DNA of 64,000 bases from Lagierella massiliensis (lineage in GTDB: Bacteria; Bacillota; Clostridia; Tissierellales; Peptoniphilaceae). The DNA lies in NCBI GenBank assembly GCA_030532135.1, contig JAUNLT010000004.1, positions 1-64,000 of the forward strand, in the 5' to 3' direction. Positions 46,240-56,357 of the stretch are shown here, piece by piece. The number at the start of each line of letters is the position of its first letter. The stretch's first letter is position 1. Made by a program: the position numbers and the translations under genes. The notes beneath the pieces were generated by a model. It saw only the letters and a program-made list of their open reading frames with translations. It was not told the origin of the DNA and did no database searches.

Positions 46240-48216
46240 ATGGATAATAGACAGTTGGCAATAAACACTATAAAAGTTTTATCTGCAGAAGCTATACAAA
46301 AGGCTAAATCAGGACATCCTGGACTTCCTTTAGGTGCAGCTCCTATGGCTTTTACCCTATGGAATGATGTATTAAAGCACAATCCTAAAAACCCTGATTG
46401 GTTTAATAGAGATAGATTTATATTATCTGCAGGACATGGTTCTATGTTGTTATATTCCCTATTACATTTGTTTGGATATGGTCTAAATATAAAAGATATA
46501 GAGAATTTTAGACAATTAGATTCTAAGACTCCAGGTCATCCTGAATTTGGACATACAATAGGAGTTGAAGCAACCACAGGTCCTTTGGGACAAGGTATAT
46601 CTATGGGTGTTGGAATGGCGTTAGCGGAATCTCATCTAGCTGCGAAATACAATAAAGAAGGATATGACATAATTGACCATTATACTTATGTATTAGTAGG
46701 TGATGGTTGTCTAATGGAAGGAATATCCAATGAAGCTTCATCATTTGCAGGTACAAATGAACTTTCTAAACTTATAGTACTCTATGATTCAAACAATATT
46801 ACAATTGAAGGAGATACAAATATAGCCTTTAAAGAGTCTGTAATTGATAGATATAAAGCTTTAGGTTGGGATAGTTTTCTTGTAGAAGATGGAACGAATT
46901 GTGATGAAATTCTTAAGGCTATAAATGAAGCTAAAAAGACAAATAAACCTTCACTAATTGAAATTAAAACAAAAATAGGTGCAGATAGTCCTAGAGAAGG
47001 ACTTGCTAAAGCACATGGAGAACCTCTTGGAGACGATGGAGTTTATAGTTTAAAAGAAAAACTTAATTGGGATCATGAAGAAAGTTTTTATGTACCACAA
47101 GAAGTGTTGGATTTTATTTCAAAAGACAATGAAAAGAGACAAAAAATAGAAGACGACTGGAATGAATTATTTGAAAAATATGAAAAAGAATACCCTGAAG
47201 ATGCAAGTGATTTAAAATCTGCAATAAATAGAGAAATTCCAGTAAAATTATTTGATGAAGATTTCTTCAAGTTTGAGAAGGATGATGCTTCAAGAGGATA
47301 TTCAGGAACTGTACTAAATAGAATATCTGAAAAAATTTCTTATCTATTTGGAGGATCAGCCGATTTATCACCTTCAAATAAATCGGTTATGAATAATTCA
47401 GGATTTTATAGACCTGATGATAAAAAGTCATCTAATATAAACTTTGGCGTTAGAGAAATGGCAATGTCTGCAATTGTAAATGGAATAAGTCTACATGGGG
47501 GATTGCTTCCATATGCTGCCACATTCCTGATATTTAGTGATTATTTTAAACCATCTATCAGGCTATCAGCGCTTATGAATCAACAAGTACTATATATTTT
47601 AACCCACGATAGCATTGGAGTTGGAGAAGATGGACCTACACATCAACCAATAGAGCAACTGGCTATGTTAAGAGCAACTCCTAATATTGCAACTTTTAGA
47701 CCTTGTGATGGAGTAGAAACAGCAGCTTCTTATGAATATGCTTTGTCAAATAAAAATGGGCCAACAGTATTTGCACTATCAAGACAAAAACTTCAAAATT
47801 TAGAAGAAAGTAGTAGAGATGCAATATACGGTGGATATGTATTAAAGGATTTAGGTAATAGAATTGATATTATATTAATGGCTTCAGGTTCAGAAGTTAA
47901 GTTGATAAGTGATGCAGCCGAAAGGCTTAACAAATTGGGATATGGCGTTAGAGTAATTTCAATGCCAAGCCCCGATGTGTTTTTAAAACAACCGCAGTCT
48001 TATAGAGACAAGGTGCTTCCAAAGGAAATTAGAAAAAGAATTTCAGTTGAAGCATTATCTACATTTGGATGGGATAGTTTGGTTGGACTTGACGGAGTTA
48101 AAATAGGAATGGAAACTTTTGGAGCTTCAGCACCTGCTGACAAACTATTTGAAAAATTTGGTTTCACAGTGGACAATGTAGTAGAACAGGCTTTAAATAT
48201 TTTAAAGACCGAATAA
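46240..48216 (+). CDS. tkt: Transketolase
   Basis: Thiamine-diphosphate enzyme of the non-oxidative pentose phosphate pathway, 658 aa full-length. Motifs: KSGHPGLPLGAAP, the ThDP motif VGDGCLMEGISNEASSFAGT, and the pyrimidine-domain stretch THDSIGVGEDGPTHQPIEQL. It pairs functionally with the small transaldolase at 7650. AAGAGGTGGATT precedes ATG 46240. It has its own promoter and appears monocistronic. Confidence 0.97.
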   Translation: MDNRQLAINTIKVLSAEAIQKAKSGHPGLPLGAAPMAFTLWNDVLKHNPKNPDWFNRDRFILSAGHGSMLLYSLLHLFGYGLNIKDIENFRQLDSKTPGHPEFGHTIGVEATTGPLGQGISMGVGMALAESHLAAKYNKEGYDIIDHYTYVLVGDGCLMEGISNEASSFAGTNELSKLIVLYDSNNITIEGDTNIAFKESVIDRYKALGWDSFLVEDGTNCDEILKAINEAKKTNKPSLIEIKTKIGADSPREGLAKAHGEPLGDDGVYSLKEKLNWDHEESFYVPQEVLDFISKDNEKRQKIEDDWNELFEKYEKEYPEDASDLKSAINREIPVKLFDEDFFKFEKDDASRGYSGTVLNRISEKISYLFGGSADLSPSNKSVMNNSGFYRPDDKKSSNINFGVREMAMSAIVNGISLHGGLLPYAATFLIFSDYFKPSIRLSALMNQQVLYILTHDSIGVGEDGPTHQPIEQLAMLRATPNIATFRPCDGVETAASYEYALSNKNGPTVFALSRQKLQNLEESSRDAIYGGYVLKDLGNRIDIILMASGSEVKLISDAAERLNKLGYGVRVISMPSPDVFLKQPQSYRDKVLPKEIRKRISVEALSTFGWDSLVGLDGVKIGMETFGASAPADKLFEKFGFTVDNVVEQALNILKTE

Positions 48217-48231
48217 AATAAACAAAAACTG

Positions 48232-48277
48232 ATACGTATAAATGTCTATGGTTGATGAAATAGACATTTACACGTAT
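48232..48277 (+). terminator. Long imperfect hairpin between tkt and secG
   Basis: ATACGTATAAATGTCTA (48232-48248... arm) pairs with TAGACATTTACACGTAT (48261-48277), 17 positions with one mismatch and a 12-nt loop. Only ATTATTT follows, so it is a poor intrinsic terminator. It may mark the tkt 3' end or protect the mRNA. Confidence 0.5.
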
Positions 48278-48284
48278 TATTTAC

Positions 48285-48313
48285 TTGATATGTACTTATA
48301 ATTATGATATTAT
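48285..48313 (+). promoter_or_regulatory. Promoter of secG
   Basis: TTGATA (48285-48290), 17-base spacer, TATTAT (48308-48313), 32 bases before secG. It directly follows the long hairpin. Confidence 0.7.
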
Positions 48314-48344
48314 CGTAATTGAACTTATGCAGAGGAGGTGCCGC

Positions 48345-48572
48345 ATGAATACTTTTTTACAAGTTTTGCTTGGTATAGTTAGTGTTGTTATTATAGTTGC
48401 AGTTTTACTACAAGAATCTAAGTCTGATGGACTTGCTTCTTTAACTGAAAGCTCAAACACAGCAGGATACGGTAGAAAGACTTCAAAAAATTACTACATT
48501 GATAGAATAGTTATAATAGCATCTATTATCTTTTTACTTTCTGCATTGATATTGGCTATGATATCAAAGTAA
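48345..48572 (+). CDS. secG: Preprotein translocase subunit SecG
   Basis: 75-residue inner subunit of the SecYEG channel with two membrane helices (about 3-20 and 51-73) around a short loop containing GLASLTESSNTAGYGRK, a typical SecG signature. The open frame reaches back to 48285, but that stretch is the promoter; AGAGGAGGTG puts the start at ATG 48345. In many Firmicutes rnr and smpB follow; here a terminator and the pyrophosphatase follow instead. Confidence 0.93.
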   Translation: MNTFLQVLLGIVSVVIIVAVLLQESKSDGLASLTESSNTAGYGRKTSKNYYIDRIVIIASIIFLLSALILAMISK

Positions 48573-48585
48573 TATATGTTAATTT

Positions 48586-48610
48586 AGCGATTATTGTAAT
48601 CGCTTTATTT
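48586..48610 (+). terminator. Terminator of secG
   Basis: AGCGATTA-TTG-TAATCGCT (48586-48604) followed by TTATTTTT. Confidence 0.8.
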
Positions 48611-48641
48611 TTGTTATTATAAAATTTTTAGGAGGATAAAA

Positions 48642-50663
48642 ATGGATACAAATGTATTTGGATATGTTGCCATTGGAGCAGGTATTTTAGCATTAATCTT
48701 TGCTTTTATTAAATTAAATTCTATATCTGCAATGTCCGTGGGAACAGATAGAATGAAAGAAATCTCTACTTTCATTCACGAAGGTGCAATGGCATATCTT
48801 GGAAGACAAAACAAAGCAATTATAATTTTCTTAGTTGTAGTAGCCGTTGTATTAGGACTAACTATAGGTATTTCAACTGCAATTTGTTTTGTTCTTGGTG
48901 GTTTACTTTCTATGGCAGCAGGTTATATAGGAATGGTTGCTGCAACTAAAGCAAATGTAAGAACTGCAAATGCTGCAAAAGAAGGCGGAATGGCTAAAGC
49001 ATTAAATGTAGCTTTTTCAGGTGGAGCTATAATGGGGATGTGTGTTGTAGGACTAGGTATTATAGGTATTACAGCTTCTTACTTAATCTTTAAGGATCCT
49101 TCAATAGTAACAGGATTTAGCTTTGGTGCTTCTTCAATAGCTCTTTTTGCAAGAGTTGGTGGTGGTATTTACACTAAAGCAGCAGACGTAGGAGCAGACT
49201 TAGTAGGAAAGGTTGAAGCAGGTATCCCTGAAGACGACCCTAGAAACCCAGCTGTAATTGCAGACAATGTTGGTGACAACGTAGGAGACGTTGCAGGAAT
49301 GGGAGCTGACTTATTTGAGTCATATGTGGGATCAATTCTTTCAGGTATAACTTTAGGAATGATTGCGTACGGCGCACAAGGAATCTACTACTCAATAGCA
49401 GTAGCATCAATTGGAGTATTAGCCTCCATTATAGGTATATTATCTGTAAGAGGAGATAAGGATCCTCAAAAAGCTTTAAATGGTGGTACAATGATATCTG
49501 CAATTATTGCAATAATAGGAGCAGGAATACTTTCAAAAGTCATATTAGAAAGTTTACAACCATTTGTAGCTGTAGCTATAGGTATTGTAGTTGGATTACT
49601 TATTTCACACTTCACTGAATATTTTACTTCAGGAGACAAGAAACCAGTTCATAAAATCGCAGAAGAATCTGAAACAGGGTCAGCTACTAATATAATTTCA
49701 GGACTTGCAGTGGGTATGATGTCTACAGCAGCTCCTATTATTATAATTGCAATAGGTATAATGGTAGCATTTATTTCATCTAATGGACCAGCCAATCCTA
49801 CTCAAGGATTGTACGGTATAGCAGTGGCTGCAATAGGAATGCTTTCAACTTGTGGTATGACAATAGCGGTAGACGCTTATGGACCTATTTCAGACAACGC
49901 TGGTGGAATCGCTGAAATGTCAAATCTTCCAGAAGAAGTTAGAAACATAACTGATAAGCTTGATGCTGTTGGTAATACTACAGCAGCAATTGGTAAAGGA
50001 TTTGCAATAGGTTCAGCAGCATTAACAGCACTTGCACTATTTGCTTCTTACAACGAAGTTGTTAAACTTGGAGCTATAGACGTTTCAAAACCTGATGTAG
50101 TTGCCGGTATGTTAATTGGAGGTATGTTACCTTTCTTATTCTCATCACTTACAATGGATGCTGTAGGAACAGCAGCTAACGATATGATAATTGAAGTTAG
50201 ACGTCAATTCAAAGAGATACCTGGAATTATGGAAGGAAAAGCTACTCCGGATTATAAAACCTGTGTGGATATTTCTACATCAGCTGCTTTAAAACAGATG
50301 ATTTTGCCTGGTGTTTTGGCAGTTATTTCACCAATAGTTATAGGATTTTTACTAGGAGCTGAAGCTCTAGGTGGATTATTAGCAGGATCTTTAATCACAG
50401 GTGTTTTAATGGCTATATTTATGTCAAATGCAGGTGGAGCATGGGATAATGCTAAAAAATATATAGAAGACGGACATCATGGTGGCAAAGGCTCAGATGC
50501 TCATGCTGCAGCAGTAAATGGTGACACAGTTGGGGATCCGTTTAAAGATACTTCAGGACCTTCATTAAATATTCTAATCAAATTAATGACTGTAGTTTCA
50601 CTAGTATTTGCACCACTTATTTACCAATATGGTGGTATCGTGCTTAACGTATTTGCAAAGTAA
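48642..50663 (+). CDS. hppA: Membrane-bound pyrophosphatase, K+-dependent class, probably Na+-pumping
   Basis: 673 aa with about 16 hydrophobic segments. It hydrolyses PPi in the cytoplasm and pumps Na+ and/or H+ outward. The catalytic acidic motifs are present in [20 protein letters not shown] and [20 protein letters not shown]. The K+-dependence determinant reads [10 protein letters not shown] (residues 444-453): Ala448 and Gly451 mark the K+-dependent class, where K+-independent proton pumps have Lys and Thr. K+-dependent members are mostly Na+ pumps, so Na+ transport is inferred. TTAGGAGGATAAAA precedes ATG 48642. Ends at a strong terminator. Confidence 0.93.
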   Translation: MDTNVFGYVAIGAGILALIFAFIKLNSISAMSVGTDRMKEISTFIHEGAMAYLGRQNKAIIIFLVVVAVVLGLTIGISTAICFVLGGLLSMAAGYIGMVAATKANVRTANAAKEGGMAKALNVAFSGGAIMGMCVVGLGIIGITASYLIFKDPSIVTGFSFGASSIALFARVGGGIYTKAADVGADLVGKVEAGIPEDDPRNPAVIADNVGDNVGDVAGMGADLFESYVGSILSGITLGMIAYGAQGIYYSIAVASIGVLASIIGILSVRGDKDPQKALNGGTMISAIIAIIGAGILSKVILESLQPFVAVAIGIVVGLLISHFTEYFTSGDKKPVHKIAEESETGSATNIISGLAVGMMSTAAPIIIIAIGIMVAFISSNGPANPTQGLYGIAVAAIGMLSTCGMTIAVDAYGPISDNAGGIAEMSNLPEEVRNITDKLDAVGNTTAAIGKGFAIGSAALTALALFASYNEVVKLGAIDVSKPDVVAGMLIGGMLPFLFSSLTMDAVGTAANDMIIEVRRQFKEIPGIMEGKATPDYKTCVDISTSAALKQMILPGVLAVISPIVIGFLLGAEALGGLLAGSLITGVLMAIFMSNAGGAWDNAKKYIEDGHHGGKGSDAHAAAVNGDTVGDPFKDTSGPSLNILIKLMTVVSLVFAPLIYQYGGIVLNVFAK

Positions 50664-50685
50664 ATAGTATATTAACTAAAATCTT

Positions 50686-50717
50686 AGGAATGCAATTTTA
50701 TTGCGTTCCTTTTTTTA
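50686..50717 (+). terminator. Terminator of hppA
   Basis: AGGAATGCAA (50686-50695), 5-nt loop, TTGCGTTCCT (50701-50710) followed by T7. Confidence 0.9.
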
Positions 50718-50804
50718 CATTATATTAATAATTTTAAGATTTTGATTATCTTTAAGTAATATTTAATAATAATTTGTTAAAATATCTATAAAAGAGGTGA
50801 AATA

Positions 50805-51479
50805 ATGAGAATACTAATAGTTGAAGATGAAGTTAGATTAGCTGAAGCCATATCTGAAATTGTAAAGACTGAAAAATATGATACTGATATGGTGCATACA
50901 GGCACAGATGGATTGTATTATGGTTCTTCTGAAATTTATGATTGTATTATATTAGATGTGATGCTTCCTGAAATGGATGGATTTGAAGTTTTAAAAGAAC
51001 TTAGAAAAAAAGGAATAGAAACTCCTATTTTGATGCTTACAGCTAAAGATGAAGTAAAATCAAAAGTTCAAGGCCTAGACTATGGAGCTGATGACTATAT
51101 GACTAAGCCATTTGACGTTGAGGAATTACTTGCGAGGATTAGGGCTATTACTAGAAGGACAGGTCAAGTTATATTAGATGAGCTAACATTTGAAGATTTA
51201 GTATTAGATCTAAACAATTATAGTATTTCAACTAAGTATAAGTCAATTAACTTAACAGCGAAAGAATTTGAGCTAATTAAGCTTTTAATGACAAATGCAA
51301 ATATAGTAGTAACAAAAGAAGATTTGATTTCAAAAATATGGGGATACGACTCTGAGGCAGAAGACAACAATGTAGAAGTCTACATTTCATTTTTAAGAAA
51401 GAAACTTAAATTTATTAAAAGCGATGTTGAAATAACAACGTTGAGAAAGCTAGGTTATAAACTTGAATATACTGGATAA
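50805..51479 (+). CDS. OmpR/PhoB family response regulator
   Basis: 224 aa. Receiver domain starts MRILIVEDEVRLAEAI; the phospho-acceptor Asp is in IILDVMLPEMDGF (about residue 51), with the Lys in MTKPFDVEELLARIRAITRR. The winged-helix effector domain has NLTAKEFELIKLLM and NNVEVYISFLRKKLKFI. AAGAGGTGAAATA precedes the ATG. The frame ends inside the kinase start, so the two are a two-component operon. Target genes are not evident. Confidence 0.92.
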   Translation: MRILIVEDEVRLAEAISEIVKTEKYDTDMVHTGTDGLYYGSSEIYDCIILDVMLPEMDGFEVLKELRKKGIETPILMLTAKDEVKSKVQGLDYGADDYMTKPFDVEELLARIRAITRRTGQVILDELTFEDLVLDLNNYSISTKYKSINLTAKEFELIKLLMTNANIVVTKEDLISKIWGYDSEAEDNNVEVYISFLRKKLKFIKSDVEITTLRKLGYKLEYTG

Positions 51480-52698
51480 ATTAAAAAGGAAATTTTTTGT
51501 AATATCTGTATCTCTTGTAGGTGCAGTTTTATTTACAGTTTTTTTAAGTATATTTTTATATTCTTATAGGGTTCTTAGAATTAGTACAGATGACTATTTA
51601 AATAAAGCCATATCCCAGCTTTTTAACGAAGGAGATCTATTAAATGTACCCTTTTTTATGAGGGGAGATAATGAAAGTCAAGCAACATTTATTTATGAAT
51701 TAGGCGATGGATATACTAACTATATAGCTGGAAATATTAATAGAAAATTAAAAGATGAAGTTATAGAAGAGGTAGTATCTCAAATTAATCCAGAAGAAAA
51801 ATTAAAGGGCTATGTCTTAAATCATGAATTTAAATATCAACTGGTTAAAATTCAAAATGGCAATCATATTTTATTTTTAGTTAATATTTCTCCACAACTT
51901 AAGATGATGAGAATACTTGCTAAATCTTTAGTAAGTTCATTTGTATTTACAATGATTGTTATAGGTATAATTTCAAAGTATTTAATTGACAAGGCTTTAG
52001 AACCAGTTGAGTATACTTGGGGGCATCAAAAACAGTTTATAGCAGACGCATCCCATGAGTTAAAGACACCTTTAACTGTAATTTTAGCAAATTTAAAGAT
52101 TTTAAAAAGATATGATAACTATGACAATAATCAATTAAAATGGATTGACAATACGGTTTTAGAGACAAGAAGGATGAAAGAACTTGTAGAAGAGATGCTT
52201 TTTTTAGCAAAGAGAGATTCTGGAAATATGTCTGTTACGATGGAGAAGGTTAATTTTACGGAATTAGTAGAAGAGGTAATTTTAACTTTTGAATCCATTG
52301 CATTTGAAAATAATTTAGAAATAGTAATAGAAGAAATACAAGACTATATTGTGTTAAACGGAGATAAAAGTCAATTAAAAAGACTTATTATTATTTTAAT
52401 AGATAACGCTTGTAAATATTCAAAACCTGGAAATAATATATATATTAAATTATGTAGAAAAGAAAAAAAGTTGATTTTTTCAGTAACATCAATTGGAACT
52501 CCAATTGAAGAAAAATATGGTAAAAGAATATTTGAACGATTTGTTAGAGAATCAAAATCACGATCAAGGGACAGCCAAGGTGGATACGGACTAGGTCTTG
52601 CTATTGCAAAATCTATAGTTCAAACTCATAATGGAAAGATTTATTGGAATAAATTTGAGGATAGAGGAAATACTTTTACTGTAGAATTACCTTTTTAG
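51463..52698 (+). CDS. Membrane sensor histidine kinase
   Basis: 411 aa. Two membrane helices (about 10-35 and 155-172) enclose a roughly 115-residue extracellular sensor region of no recognised fold. A dimerisation/phospho-acceptor domain follows with DASHELKTPLTVILANL, and an HATPase_c domain with RLIIILIDNACKYS (N box) and GGYGLGLAIAKSIV (G box). The start is TTG 51463, overlapping the regulator by 17 bases. The ligand is unknown. Confidence 0.9.
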   Translation: MNILDKLKRKFFVISVSLVGAVLFTVFLSIFLYSYRVLRISTDDYLNKAISQLFNEGDLLNVPFFMRGDNESQATFIYELGDGYTNYIAGNINRKLKDEVIEEVVSQINPEEKLKGYVLNHEFKYQLVKIQNGNHILFLVNISPQLKMMRILAKSLVSSFVFTMIVIGIISKYLIDKALEPVEYTWGHQKQFIADASHELKTPLTVILANLKILKRYDNYDNNQLKWIDNTVLETRRMKELVEEMLFLAKRDSGNMSVTMEKVNFTELVEEVILTFESIAFENNLEIVIEEIQDYIVLNGDKSQLKRLIIILIDNACKYSKPGNNIYIKLCRKEKKLIFSVTSIGTPIEEKYGKRIFERFVRESKSRSRDSQGGYGLGLAIAKSIVQTHNGKIYWNKFEDRGNTFTVELPF

Positions 52699-52762
52699 TC
52701 CTTTTTTTAAAGTTAGTAATGTGATATATTAAATAACAAAGATTATTTTTTTAGGAGGAAAT

Positions 52763-54121
52763 ATGGGAGACACTTTACCGGACGTCCCGAAGCAGATAGC
52801 AATTTTACTTATTCTAACAGCATTAAATGGTTTCTTTGCTGCTGCTGAGATGGCAGTAGTATCCGTTGATAGAAAAAAAATTAATTACTTATCAGAAGAA
52901 AAAAACAATAAAAGAGCTAAGATTTTATTAAATCTAGTTAAAGAACCATCTAGATTTTTATCTACAATACAAGTAGGAATTACACTGGCTGGGTTTTTTA
53001 GTGCAGGTTCGGCTTCTATAGGATTATCTAAAGAACTAGCAAAAGTATTTAATGAACTTGGTATTCCTTATTCAGAAAACTTATCATTTGTTGTACTTAC
53101 AGTTATTCTAGCTTATTTTAATCTAGTTTTTGGTGAATTAGTACCTAAAAGAATAGCATTACAAAATGCTGAGAAGTTTTCTTTAGGATCTATAAGTATT
53201 ATTAATTTTTTCTATAAAATTATGAGACCATTTGTATTTTTGTTATCTGCAACAACAAATGGTGTATTAAGACTTTTAGGACAAGATATAAGTGGCATGG
53301 AAGCTAAAGTTACTTTAGAAGAAATAAAATCAATCGTAGAAGTTGGTCAGGAGCAAGGAATTATTGATCCTGTAGAAAGAGAGATGATTGATTCAGTAAT
53401 AAGTTTTGATGACACCTTAGCTGAAGATATTATGACAGCTAGAACAGAAGTTTTTTGTATTGATATTCTAACTCCTGTAGATGAGTATATTGATCAAATG
53501 ATGGAGCTTAAGTACAGTAGAATACCCGTTTATGAAGATGATATAGACAATATTATTGGAATTTTGTATATTAAAGACTTTATGAAAGAAGCATATGAAA
53601 ATGGATTTAATAATGTGGATATTCGAAAAATTATTAAACCTGCCTTTTTTGTTCCTGAAAGAAAAAATATAAATGACTTGTTTTTAGAACTTCAAGAGTC
53701 AAAAGTCCACTTTGCAGTTCTAATAGATGAATATGGTGGTTTTTCAGGTATTGTTACAATGGAAGATTTAATAGAAGAGATAATGGGGGACATCTATGAT
53801 GAATATGACGTAGATGAACCTGATTTTAAGGTGATTAATGAAAATACTTTCTTAATTAAAGGAAATTTAGAAATAGATGAATTAAATTATCGCCTAGGAA
53901 GTAAATTTGATGAAGATACTGAAGACTACGATACTGTAGCAGGACTTATATTTTTCCACTTGGGATACATACCAAGAGACGGAGAAAAGCCTTCACTTGA
54001 TGTAGATGGTGTTAAATTTAATGTAGAAATTGTAAAAAACAAGAGAATTGAATTAGTGAAAGTAATTTTAACAGAAGAATTTCATAAAAGAGATGAATCA
54101 GAGGAGAATGAAGAGTATTGA
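52763..54121 (+). CDS. CNNM/CBS domain membrane protein (HlyC/CorC family)
   Basis: 452 aa. DUF21/CNNM transmembrane domain (about 1-195, three to four helices, with TIQVGITLAGFFSAGSAS), CBS pair (about 215-335, IMTARTEVFCIDI and VLIDEYGGFSGIVTMEDLIE) and a C-terminal CorC_HlyC transporter-associated domain (about 350-435). Relatives are Mg2+ or Co2+ efflux or Mg2+/Na+ exchange proteins; the old hemolysin name is misleading. GGAGGAAAT precedes ATG 52763. Overlaps the map start by four bases. Confidence 0.9.
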   Translation: MGDTLPDVPKQIAILLILTALNGFFAAAEMAVVSVDRKKINYLSEEKNNKRAKILLNLVKEPSRFLSTIQVGITLAGFFSAGSASIGLSKELAKVFNELGIPYSENLSFVVLTVILAYFNLVFGELVPKRIALQNAEKFSLGSISIINFFYKIMRPFVFLLSATTNGVLRLLGQDISGMEAKVTLEEIKSIVEVGQEQGIIDPVEREMIDSVISFDDTLAEDIMTARTEVFCIDILTPVDEYIDQMMELKYSRIPVYEDDIDNIIGILYIKDFMKEAYENGFNNVDIRKIIKPAFFVPERKNINDLFLELQESKVHFAVLIDEYGGFSGIVTMEDLIEEIMGDIYDEYDVDEPDFKVINENTFLIKGNLEIDELNYRLGSKFDEDTEDYDTVAGLIFFHLGYIPRDGEKPSLDVDGVKFNVEIVKNKRIELVKVILTEEFHKRDESEENEEY

Positions 54122-54879
54122 TCTATATTAAAAACTCAACTGAGATAGAAAAAATGTATTTAGCAAGTCAGATTGTTGCAAGAATGCATAAAGAACTGAG
54201 AAATTTAATAAAACCAGGTATTACAACTTCTGAAATAGACAAATTTTGTGAACAGTTTATAAGATCACAAGGAGGAATTCCCGCTCAAATCGGGTATCAA
54301 GGATATCCTTTTGCAACTTGTACCTCAGTAAACGATGTAATTTGTCATGGATTTCCATCTAATCAAGTTCTTAAGAGTGGAGATTTAATAACAGTTGATA
54401 CGGTAGTTGAATATGATGGATATATGGGAGATTCTGCGTGGAGCTACAAAGTAGGTGAAGTTTCTGATGAAATTTCAAAACTTATGAATGTAACTAAAGA
54501 ATGTCTTTACCTTGGCATTAAAGAAGCTGTAATAGGAAATAGAATTGGTGATATCGGTCATGTAATTCAAGAAAATGCAGAAAGTAATGGATTTTCAGTT
54601 GTTAGAGAATTTACAGGACATGGTATTGGAAAATCAATGCACGAAGATCCAATGGTATTACACTATGGGAAAAAGGGTAGAGGTGTAAGACTTCAAGAGG
54701 GAATGGTTATAACTATTGAACCAATGATCAACACAGGGGTCTGGAATAGTAAAATTGATGAAGATGGTTGGACTGCAAGAACAAAAGACGGTGGAATTTC
54801 TTGTCAATATGAACATACATTAGCTATTACAAAAGAAGGACCTAAAGTGCTTACAGTTCAAGAAGGAGAAATTATATAG
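54118..54879 (+). CDS. map: Methionine aminopeptidase, type I
   Basis: 253-residue metalloenzyme removing initiator Met. The five metal ligands are visible: Asp in VDTVVEYDG, Asp in YMGDSAW, His in GHGIGKSMHEDP, Glu in TIEPMINTG and Glu in CQYEHTLAIT. Start TTG 54118 overlaps the previous stop (TTGA). The usual adk/infA/secY neighbourhood is absent, so this may be a second copy rather than the only one (inference). Confidence 0.94.
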   Translation: MIYIKNSTEIEKMYLASQIVARMHKELRNLIKPGITTSEIDKFCEQFIRSQGGIPAQIGYQGYPFATCTSVNDVICHGFPSNQVLKSGDLITVDTVVEYDGYMGDSAWSYKVGEVSDEISKLMNVTKECLYLGIKEAVIGNRIGDIGHVIQENAESNGFSVVREFTGHGIGKSMHEDPMVLHYGKKGRGVRLQEGMVITIEPMINTGVWNSKIDEDGWTARTKDGGISCQYEHTLAITKEGPKVLTVQEGEII

Positions 54880-54912
54880 TAATTAAAAACAAGTATTTAA
54901 ATATATATAATT

Positions 54913-54948
54913 AATAGTGCTGGTAAAGTTTATCTTATCAGCACTATT
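54913..54948 (+). terminator. Terminator of map
   Basis: AATAGTGCTGGTAA and TTATCAGCACTATT form a 14-bp stem with one G-T pair around an 8-nt loop, followed by TT. Confidence 0.8.
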
Positions 54949-55120
54949 TTAGTATTTAAAAACCTTATATAAAATTAGTAAAACATGAGTAAAAGTTATT
55001 AAAATTTTAATATTAGGATACCTGGAAATTTAAATATCTATTTTTAATATAAAATTAAAAAACTAAAAAAATTCACAAAAGTTTTTTGAAATCTAATAAA
55101 GTATCTATATATTTTAAATA

Positions 55121-55142
55121 AAAAATACTATTTAGTAAATAG
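55121..55142 (-). terminator. Possible minus-strand terminator of tmcAL
   Basis: On the minus strand CTATTTACTAAATAG is followed by TATTTTTTATTT. The stem is short and AT only, so the call is weak. The rest of 54949-55169 is AT-rich with no gene. Confidence 0.4.
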
Positions 55143-55169
55143 CTAGGGCTAAGATTAAATTTTAAAGAT

Positions 55170-56357
55170 TTATTTTTTAACATATGGCATATACTCATAT
55201 TCTGATTTTGTTAAGCCAGTGATAATATTATATAAATTAGTAGATTTTTCTTCGATAGAATACATTTTTTTTGACAATTCATCTTCTAAATTAAAATCTT
55301 TTTTATTTACAATTAATTTCACAATAGATTTGTTGGATATTTCTCTTAGAATTTTTTCTCCTTTATGATTAAATCCTAAAACTTGCACAAATTTTGGACT
55401 TTCTCTCATAGATAAATCTATAAATTCCTTGTAGATATCTAGTAAATCATTTAATATAAACCGTTTCAATCTGGCTTCTTTATATCTTTTGCTTTTTGAT
55501 TTAGTTATAAATTCATCAAAATTATCGGTTTGTTTTAAATTTTTTTTGATTAAATCATCAATTCCTTTTTCAAAACCGGTAATTTTATTGTGATTTTTAT
55601 TTAAAATAATAAAATTATATTTTAAAATTTTGAAAAAATCGGGATTTTTATTAACTAGACTTAAAGAATCGAAAGTATCTTCAGGAACATAATCTTTAAT
55701 TTTATATAGCTTATTGTTGTATACCATGTTTCTAATAGCCGTTGCAGAAGGTTGTATATTTTCTTTAAATTCATTGTCCAAGTAGTTGGAACCTCTTCTA
55801 ATAATAGGTATAAAATCAATGGAGGAATTTATTTTGAATTTTGATTTAATATATTCCAGGGCTAGAATATTGTTTGATGTAAATAAGTTTTTAAGGTCAT
55901 AATGAACTATCTCTCTAGTTGCAATTTCAAAAGCTTTAGGATAGGAGTGGCCATTAGACATAAATTTAGTAATTAATTGATTTATTTTTATTTTATTTTC
56001 GAATTGTATTTTTCCCACTTCATAAAGTTTAAAAAAATCAGTAGTTTCCGTACCAAATGATAAATAATCCACTATATTTAAAGAGTCTAGAATCTTAAAG
56101 GAGCCTAGTGCAAAATTTTCTGCAGATTGTAAGGAGTATATAGTAGGAATTTGCAAAACTAAATCAACTCCGCTTTCAATTGCATTTTTACATCTTTCGA
56201 ATTTATTTAATATTGAGGGTTCTCCCCGTTGAACAAAGTTACCAGACATAATTGAAATTACATTTGAGTTTGGAAACTTTTTTTTAATCTCATTAATTTG
56301 AAATTGGTGACCATTGTGAAATGGATTATATTCGGAAATTATTGCTATATTTTTCAT
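55170..56357 (-). CDS. tmcAL: tRNA(Met) cytidine acetate ligase
   Basis: Forms N4-acetylcytidine at the wobble base of elongator tRNA-Met using acetate and ATP, 395 aa. HIGH-type nucleotidyltransferase start IAIISEYNPFHNGHQFQI (residues 4-21), then VISIMSGNFVQRGEPSIL and LQIPTIYSLQSAENFALG, characteristic of the family. A TTG one codon earlier is possible, but GAGGT on the minus strand fits ATG 56357. Its 5' end overlaps sfsA by 32 bases. Confidence 0.92.
   Translation of the reverse strand: MKNIAIISEYNPFHNGHQFQINEIKKKFPNSNVISIMSGNFVQRGEPSILNKFERCKNAIESGVDLVLQIPTIYSLQSAENFALGSFKILDSLNIVDYLSFGTETTDFFKLYEVGKIQFENKIKINQLITKFMSNGHSYPKAFEIATREIVHYDLKNLFTSNNILALEYIKSKFKINSSIDFIPIIRRGSNYLDNEFKENIQPSATAIRNMVYNNKLYKIKDYVPEDTFDSLSLVNKNPDFFKILKYNFIILNKNHNKITGFEKGIDDLIKKNLKQTDNFDEFITKSKSKRYKEARLKRFILNDLLDIYKEFIDLSMRESPKFVQVLGFNHKGEKILREISNKSIVKLIVNKKDFNLEDELSKKMYSIEEKSTNLYNIITGLTKSEYEYMPYVKK

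Noticed and set aside
48285-48344. N-terminal extension of SecG from TTG 48285
   Set aside because: The stretch contains a good promoter, and a strong ribosome binding site precedes ATG 48345, which gives a normal SecG length.
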